Source: Acidimicrobiaceae bacterium
Lineage (GTDB): Bacteria > Actinomycetota > Acidimicrobiia > Acidimicrobiales > RAAP-2
DNA length: 8,101 bases
Reading direction: 5' to 3'
Assembly: GCA_003164275.1 (NCBI GenBank)
Contig: PLSY01000266.1
Span: 144 to 8,244 of the forward strand
In this document: positions 6,741 to 8,101 of the stretch, piece by piece
How the letters are laid out: each line of letters opens with the position of its first letter
Numbering within the stretch: the stretch's first letter is position 1
Notes under the pieces: generated by a model
What the model was told of the DNA's origin: nothing
What the model saw: the letters and a program-made list of their open reading frames with translations, nothing else
The model's database searches: none
Program-made: the position numbers and the translations under genes

Positions 6741-7166
6741 CTACGCGTAGGCCAGGGCGCCCGCGGTGATGAACACACCCCGTCGGGCGAAGGAGATCGG
6801 GCTGTGTGCGATGGCGTCGGTGTGTAAGGACTGGATTCCCGAGACGAACCACCAATGGTCGAGGAATCGGATCGGATCCTCGACCCAGGTCGGGGCGAGC
6901 AGGCCCTCACGAGCGCAGAGGTACTCGGTGATGGCTGCGAGCAGGGCGTCATAACGCGCGTCACCGGTCGAGATGGGCTGGGGGGCGACGAGGCCCTGGC
7001 GATCGTCGACCGGAGCACGTTCGAATAGCTCGACGCACCGGAACGCAAGCCGAAGAGCTCCCGACTCGTCGCCTTCGGAAAGGCACTCGCCGACCTCGGG
7101 GCCGACGTCGGCGATGTTCGGGCGCTGGTAGGCCATCCCTTCACCGTAGAGGCGGGGTGTCTCCAT
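6741..7166 (-). CDS. Putative antitoxin/regulator partner of the nucleotidyltransferase
   Basis: The gene encodes a 141-residue soluble protein immediately upstream of the nucleotidyltransferase, 2 bases apart. The C-terminal part (about 92-141: PTWVEDPIRFLDHWWFVSG, then SPISFARRGVFITAGALAYA) resembles a domain found at the C-termini of actinobacterial antitoxin-like regulators. In those proteins a W-x-R-x-L-x-x-W segment is followed by P-x-x-F-x-x-R-x-(I/V) and an ending in A. The N-terminal helix-turn-helix usually found before this domain is not obvious here; residues 20-60 are helical and acidic (EVGECLSEGDESGALRLAF). Start choice is open: ATG 7235 adds a Thr/Gln/Arg-rich stretch, 7166 gives MetGluThrPro, and 7136 has GAAGGG directly against it. 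Its role in neutralising or repressing the partner is inferred from gene order alone. Confidence 0.65.
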   Translation of the reverse strand: METPRLYGEGMAYQRPNIADVGPEVGECLSEGDESGALRLAFRCVELFERAPVDDRQGLVAPQPISTGDARYDALLAAITEYLCAREGLLAPTWVEDPIRFLDHWWFVSGIQSLHTDAIAHSPISFARRGVFITAGALAYA

Positions 7167-7235
7167 CGACGTTCGAAGCCTGACATCAGCAGCTGAAGCA
7201 GGTCGCGTCTGCGTCTGTCTGCGTGCAGCCGTCAT

Positions 7236-7417
7236 GACACAGGCAAAATCTCCCAGTGCTCCCGAAGCAATTCAGGACCAGCTTCCTAGCGGTGGACCCT
7301 GAAGGCCATTGTCATTGGTATGGGCACCGCACGTGTTCGGCTGGCGATTCTGCCCTGTCAGAACTCATTGCCCGGTGGGTCCAGCTCGCGGCTGCCGTCT
7401 CCGAGCGCCCCATGCAG
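7236..7417. other. Intergenic region between aldo/keto reductase and the antitoxin
   Basis: This 182-base gap separates two minus-strand genes. It should hold the end of the reductase transcript and the cassette promoter. A minus-strand ATGACA at about 7315 could be a -35 but no good -10 follows. There is no strong hairpin, only a 5-bp GCTCG/CGAGC pairing around 7385-7410. No frame in it reads as a protein. Confidence 0.4.
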
Positions 7418-8101
7418 TCAGACCCTGTAGGTACGGCGGCGGCGCCAGGCCTGGGTGATCGAGGGCGGGTCATAGCCGGCGTCCTCGGAGACAAGGTTCT
7501 GTCCGGGCGGCACGATCTCATCGATCTGGTCCAGGACCTCGGTGTCGAGGATCACATCCGCCGCACCGATCTGGCTCTCGAAGTGTTCCATGGTGCGGGG
7601 CCCGATGATGGCCGACGTCACTGCCGGATGGTTGATGATGAACGCCAGCGCCAGGTGGATCAAGGTGATCCCGGCCTTGTCAGCCACGTGGGCCAGAGCG
7701 TTGGCGGCGTCGAGCTTTGCCTGGTTGCCGGGCTTGGACAGGTCGTAGTGGTCGGGCAGCATCGCCGACCGGTGGCTGCCGAGCTCGCTGCCGTCCTTGC
7801 GCCACTTGCCCGACAGCCATCCGCCGGCCAGCGGGCTCCAAGAGATGACGCCCATACCGTATTTGTGGCAGATGGGCAGGATTTCGGTTTCGACGCCGCG
7901 TACCAACAACGAGTAGGGGGGCTGTTCGCAGACAAACCGCTCCCGCTGCCGCCGCTCAGCCGTCCATTGGGCCTCGACGATCGACGAGGCCGGAAACGTC
8001 GAAGACCCGGCGTAGCGCACCTTGCCTTGGCGGATCAGGTCGGTCAGGCCGGCCAGGGTCTCGTCGACGTCCACCTCGGGATCGGGCCGGTGGATCTGGT
8101 A
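7418..8101 (-). CDS. Aldo/keto reductase, N-terminus beyond window
   Basis: The frame runs in from the right edge and ends at TGA 7420-7418, giving 227 residues of a family that is usually about 310-340 long, so roughly the first 100 residues, including the catalytic Asp, Tyr and Lys, are outside. The visible part begins YQIHRPDP with the catalytic His of the family, followed by GLTDLIRQGKVRYAGSS (strand and helix of the barrel), EQPPYSLL (50-57) and GMGVISWSPLAGGWLSGKW (74-92), the loop typical of bacterial members. Near the end, SAIIGPRTMEHFESQIGA carries the GPR-type NADPH 2'-phosphate-binding motif. It probably reduces aldehydes or ketones with NADPH in the cytosol; the substrate cannot be predicted. 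A start at 8074 is only an internal codon: the protein is clearly continuous upstream. Confidence 0.92.
   Translation of the reverse strand, partial: YQIHRPDPEVDVDETLAGLTDLIRQGKVRYAGSSTFPASSIVEAQWTAERRQRERFVCEQPPYSLLVRGVETEILPICHKYGMGVISWSPLAGGWLSGKWRKDGSELGSHRSAMLPDHYDLSKPGNQAKLDAANALAHVADKAGITLIHLALAFIINHPAVTSAIIGPRTMEHFESQIGAADVILDTEVLDQIDEIVPPGQNLVSEDAGYDPPSITQAWRRRRTYRV

Noticed and set aside
6739..6855. N-terminal extension of the nucleotidyltransferase to 6855
   Set aside because: It would overlap the upstream gene by over 100 bases, and its Arg/His/Pro-rich residues look like an out-of-frame reading of that gene.
6692..7186. Second minus-strand 164-codon frame over the antitoxin
   Set aside because: Ser/Pro/Arg-rich shadow of the antitoxin frame; it does not end in the 2-base spacing to the next gene and shows no motif.
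1..8101. CRISPR array, tRNA, insertion sequence or attachment site
   Set aside because: I found no regularly spaced DNA repeats, cloverleaf pattern, transposase or terminal inverted repeats; the only tandem repeats are the protein-level 126-base units at the left edge.

Overview
The window looks like a high-GC actinobacterial chromosome segment. The best taxonomic hint is a secreted protein carrying the 42-residue [13 protein letters not shown](F/Y)GDA repeats that are frequent in Actinobacteria, especially Acidimicrobiia. A DUF2516-like small membrane protein and an IdeR/DtxR-type iron box agree with this. The assignment comes from reading the sequence, without any database search. I see no rRNA, tRNA, insertion sequence, phage gene or CRISPR array.

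Layout. (1) Positions 1-2974, minus strand: an iron-responsive transcription unit. It starts at a promoter with an IdeR-like box (about 3011-3041). The efeU/FTR1 iron permease (2974-2024) comes first, then a 110-codon frame with no ordinary start codon that begins right after the efeU stop in the same frame, then a secreted PQQ-type beta-propeller (1697 to the left edge). The propeller start overlaps the small frame's stop as ATGA. The usual efeU partners efeO and efeB are not in the part of the unit that is visible. (2) Positions 3021-3628, minus strand: codon-position composition and residue content suggest an unrecognised, frameshifted gene remnant. (3) Positions 3607-3924, plus strand: a DUF2516-like small membrane protein. 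A gene-poor stretch of about 420 bases with two tandem GC-rich hairpins follows. (4) Positions 4346-6082, plus strand: a probable lipoprotein glycoside hydrolase of family 5, endoglycoceramidase-like, with its C-terminal beta-sandwich. (5) Positions 7166-6166, minus strand: a two-gene cassette, a putative antitoxin followed 2 bases later by a DUF6036/AbiEii-like nucleotidyltransferase. It converges on the GH5 gene across a short gap holding a hairpin. (6) Positions 8101-7418, minus strand: an aldo/keto reductase cut by the right edge.

The only clear functional grouping is the efeU, small ORF and beta-propeller unit, which would be co-transcribed and repressed by iron if the box is real. The GH5 lipoprotein and the nucleotidyltransferase cassette look like independent accessory genes. 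The best candidate for something undescribed is the iron unit, in which a start-less frame and a secreted propeller occupy the place where efeO and efeB would be expected.
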